This document shows positions 42,051 to 44,231 of a stretch of DNA of 44,231 nt, one piece after another. The position numbers and the translations under genes were made by a program. The stretch is taken from positions 1-44,231 of the forward strand of contig CAZJVA010000004.1 in NCBI GenBank assembly GCA_964549625.1. The letters run 5' to 3'. Below the pieces are notes generated by a model that was given only the letters and a program-made list of their open reading frames with translations, did no database searches and was not told the DNA's origin. This stretch comes from UBA12474 sp964549625 (GTDB taxonomy: Bacteria > Babelota > Babeliae > Babelales > Babelaceae). Every line of letters begins with the position of its first letter. Positions within the stretch are counted from its first letter, which is position 1.

Positions 42051-43436
42051 ATGAAGGGTTTAGTTCTATTGTTGCAGTATGTTTTTTGTCTTTTGTTGAT
42101 TAGCTCTGGCTGTTCATATGGGGCAGCTAAGGTTACCTCGGTAGCACTAGGGGCAACCGTAGCCGGAAGTGTTTTTTGGGCAAATAACCATGTTGAAGAC
42201 CGTGTGGGCATAGTTCACCAAGGCAAGCTATCGGCGTTAGCTGCGGTTGGGACCGGGGTCCTATGTTGGAGCAAGCAAAAAGATCTGGGTGCTGCACGTT
42301 ATCCACTTGTGTTAGTAAGCGCGATGCTTGGTTGTGATGCGCTTCGTCGCCTTGCCGTGTTGCAGCCGTATACTCAGCGTAGGTCATTTGATCATATGCT
42401 TTTGGCTTCTGCGTTGTTTGGGTGGGGGTGCCAAATAAATACATCTTCGGAGACGCTTCTGGATGCTAATATAAAATCGATCCCGTTTGTAGGAATGTTT
42501 TTACGCGAAGCTATTCGTTATAGTAGGGAGTTGCGGCGGCTTGATTCTTCTCAAAAGGGCATGATAAGAGAGAATGTGGGTGTTGATGAATCTTATCAGC
42601 AGGTTTTGCTTGCAGAGGGAAGAACGGCTCGGGTTGTTTTTGATTTGGAAGGATCGACTGCTATTCGAGGTATAGTTACGGACGCCCAGGGTAATGAGAT
42701 CTGTAGAACGGATAAAATAACCTTTGACGCTGGGGGAAAAAATTGGGTGTGGCCATTTATCTATACCGATAATGCTAAGAAATTAATTTGCGGCGTTGTA
42801 GAAGGGTGTAGTGGTGATTTGTCCGTTATCCTCAAGCGAGCCTGGTTTACCGTGCAAGATGGTGGGAAATTGGCCTTTTTGTATGAAGAAACATTGGTTG
42901 GGAAGCCGTGTATTTCACAATCACAGCCTTTAAAAATTGAGGGTTTTTCTGGGGATCTATTGAAAGCTAATTTGCTCGCTATCGGCCGTGTAAAGTATCA
43001 GTTTAAAAGGTTTAATACACACGAAACAAGTTGGTTGAAGCTTTCGGATCAAAAAGTGGTGCGTATTTTAAAAAAAATAATTGAAAAAGATGAGCTAGAA
43101 TGCGGTCAGTTTTTATGTGAAATCGATGGCCATGTGCTGCAGGGTGGGGTTGAGTTTACTCCTTCAAATCAGGAGCATCTGATTTTTTTATGTGAACGTG
43201 AGAATAAAGAAGGATTTTGGTTGGCTACCGTAAATAACGATGATGGTGCGAGTAAGGCTTGTTTTACGCGTTTTGATAAAGATAAAGATACCTACGCTCA
43301 TACTAATAGTAAGACATTTTTTGTGGCTACTATAGAATCGGTTCATCCTCGCGCAATATCAGGAATTTTTGAAAAAGATGGCAAGCTTTGTGTTCAGGCT
43401 AATGGAAAAGTTGTATGGTCGGGGACTAGCTGTTAG
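42051..43436 (+). CDS. Exported or membrane protein of unknown function
   Basis: A 461-residue protein. The N-terminus (KGLVLLLQYVFCLLLISSGC) is a signal peptide or, less likely, a lipoprotein signal; position -3 before the Cys is not the usual Leu. Further hydrophobic stretches at about 28-45, 60-72 and 85-95 suggest two or three membrane segments, then a soluble part from about 150 with strand-rich sequence (ARVVFDLEGSTAIRGIVTDA). No family recognised. A GTG at 42042 is an alternative start closer to AGGGAG. It lies between the ABC-F and deacylase genes, with short gaps on each side. Confidence 0.7.
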   Translation: MKGLVLLLQYVFCLLLISSGCSYGAAKVTSVALGATVAGSVFWANNHVEDRVGIVHQGKLSALAAVGTGVLCWSKQKDLGAARYPLVLVSAMLGCDALRRLAVLQPYTQRRSFDHMLLASALFGWGCQINTSSETLLDANIKSIPFVGMFLREAIRYSRELRRLDSSQKGMIRENVGVDESYQQVLLAEGRTARVVFDLEGSTAIRGIVTDAQGNEICRTDKITFDAGGKNWVWPFIYTDNAKKLICGVVEGCSGDLSVILKRAWFTVQDGGKLAFLYEETLVGKPCISQSQPLKIEGFSGDLLKANLLAIGRVKYQFKRFNTHETSWLKLSDQKVVRILKKIIEKDELECGQFLCEIDGHVLQGGVEFTPSNQEHLIFLCERENKEGFWLATVNNDDGASKACFTRFDKDKDTYAHTNSKTFFVATIESVHPRAISGIFEKDGKLCVQANGKVVWSGTSC

Positions 43437-43454
43437 ATCTAGGGGTATTGTTAT

Positions 43455-43973
43455 ATGAACAAGATGCTTCAACAGATACAACTATTTGATTTTTTAGATA
43501 GACACAATATTGCGTATTGCGTCTATGAACATGATGCGGTGTTTCGTGTGGGTGAAGGCTTGCAATACCAGGGACGCGAGGTTGTGATCAAAGGGGCTCA
43601 TACAAAAAATCTCTTCTTACAGGATCAAAAGAGTAAACAGTTTTTTTTGGTCTCTGTTGCTGAAGAGATTCGTGTTGATCTAAAGCAACTTGCCAAAGAG
43701 ATGGGCGCTCACAAATTTTCTTTTGGTAAGGCAGAGGATCTATCTCGCCTGTTGGCTGTTGAGCCGGGTTCGGTAACACCGTTTGGTTTGTTATTTGATA
43801 CGGCGCATGAGGTGAAATTTGTGCTGGACCGTAATCTTGAGAACGCGGAGTTTGTCTGTTTCCATCCGCTTAATAACAATAAGACTCTGCAATTGTCTCC
43901 TTATGGTTTTCTTCAGTTTATTACTTTCTTAGGTTGTAGAGTTGAGACTCTGGATATTCCGACTCTAGTGTAA
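43455..43973 (+). CDS. ProXp/PrdX-type aminoacyl-tRNA(Pro) deacylase
   Basis: A 172-residue protein of the YbaK/ProX fold. Family features are TKNLFLQDQKSKQFFLVSV, RVDLKQLAKEMGAHKFSF, VEPGSVTPFGLLFD and FHPLNNNKTLQL, matching the free-standing prolyl-tRNA-synthetase-associated domain (PrdX, ProXp-ala). These enzymes hydrolyse Ala mischarged on tRNA-Pro, as an editing step in trans. The short gap to the previous gene (18 bp) suggests the same transcript. Whether the cell's ProRS lacks its own editing domain cannot be seen here. Confidence 0.9.
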   Translation: MNKMLQQIQLFDFLDRHNIAYCVYEHDAVFRVGEGLQYQGREVVIKGAHTKNLFLQDQKSKQFFLVSVAEEIRVDLKQLAKEMGAHKFSFGKAEDLSRLLAVEPGSVTPFGLLFDTAHEVKFVLDRNLENAEFVCFHPLNNNKTLQLSPYGFLQFITFLGCRVETLDIPTLV

Positions 43974-44021
43974 AAGACTAGAAATACCTACCTCCTTCTT
44001 TGTATGGTGAATACATGGTTG

Positions 44022-44051
44022 TTGTTACAAAAGCCGGTAATTAAGCATAAT
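44022..44051 (+). promoter_or_regulatory. Possible promoter for the last gene
   Basis: TTGTTA (44022-44027), an 18-base spacer and CATAAT (44046-44051), about 56 bases before the ATG at 44108. Confidence 0.35.
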
Positions 44052-44107
44052 GAGCTGTGTATAGAAAAACGCATAAGCGTGCTTTGGGTTATGCTGTGGA
44101 GGGTAGG

Positions 44108-44231
44108 ATGAAGTTGTATGTGGGTATGTTTTTAAGTCTGTTGTTGTTGAGTGGAGTAGGACGTGCAGCCAGTGGCATGGATCAAGTTATTGCGTCTAGC
44201 GCTAAAATCAAACAGATCCAAGAGGCGGATT
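44108..44231 (+). CDS. Exported protein, N-terminus only (cut by window end)
   Basis: 41 codons remain. The ATG has GGAGGGTAGG just upstream. The first 21 residues form a typical signal peptide (KLYVGMFLSLLLLSGVGRAA), followed by the start of a helical mature part (DQVIASSAKIKQIQEAD). Function cannot be read. Confidence 0.6.
   Translation, partial: MKLYVGMFLSLLLLSGVGRAASGMDQVIASSAKIKQIQEAD

Overview
The window looks like a chromosomal piece of a small-genome, host-associated Gram-negative-type bacterium, most likely of the Candidatus Dependentiae (TM6/Babeliae) kind. This placement is inferred from gene content, not from a marker gene or search. Ordinary housekeeping genes (glyQS, tlyA, htrA, rplU, tsf, frr, grpE, lepA, ktrBA, an ABC-F ATPase, a Pro-tRNA editing deacylase) are scattered singly or in pairs. 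Between them lie many genes whose products start with a Sec-type signal peptide and carry eukaryote-like domains: ubiquitin-specific proteases, a PI3/4-kinase-like protein, a cytosolic-PLA2-like lipase, ankyrin, WD40 and J domains, N-acetyltransferases and a methyltransferase. No rRNA, tRNA, CRISPR array, insertion sequence or phage gene was found.

Layout. 1-8495 (minus): a partial MATE transporter, two USP-type deubiquitinase genes (one with a tandemly duplicated catalytic domain), a membrane-anchored PI-kinase-like gene overlapping tlyA, and an HtrA-type protease. 8609-12054 (plus): glyQS, a terminator, then the KtrB/KtrA potassium uptake pair. 12131-13859 (minus): an exported J-domain protein and two exported GNAT paralogues. 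14146-15869: divergent rplU and tsf-frr. 15948-22615: an exported methyltransferase, an 881-residue solenoid-like exported protein, a small exported protein overlapping tail-to-tail with a barrel-like envelope protein, grpE, and an exported protein with one ankyrin-like unit. 22766-24948 (plus): an amino-acid ABC importer whose binding protein is fused to the permease. 24972-30418 (minus): two very large exported proteins of unknown function. 30681-34834 (minus): a tight lepA / RMD1-like / 44-codon small gene / S41-like protease operon. 35021-35250: a 25-bp tandem repeat interrupted by a 100-N assembly gap. 35245-44231: an ankyrin protein, a cPLA2-like lipase, a WD40 protein, an ABC-F ATPase, an unknown exported protein, a ProXp-type deacylase, and the start of another exported protein.

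How the genes may work together. The exported eukaryote-like proteins form a plausible host-manipulation set acting on ubiquitin, phosphoinositides, membrane phospholipids, protein acetylation and methylation, and chaperone activity. The importer, the K+ system and the MATE transporter fit a cell living in host cytosol or a vacuole. Sec signals rather than type III/IV signals suggest export to the periplasm first. How, or whether, these proteins reach the host cannot be read from this window.
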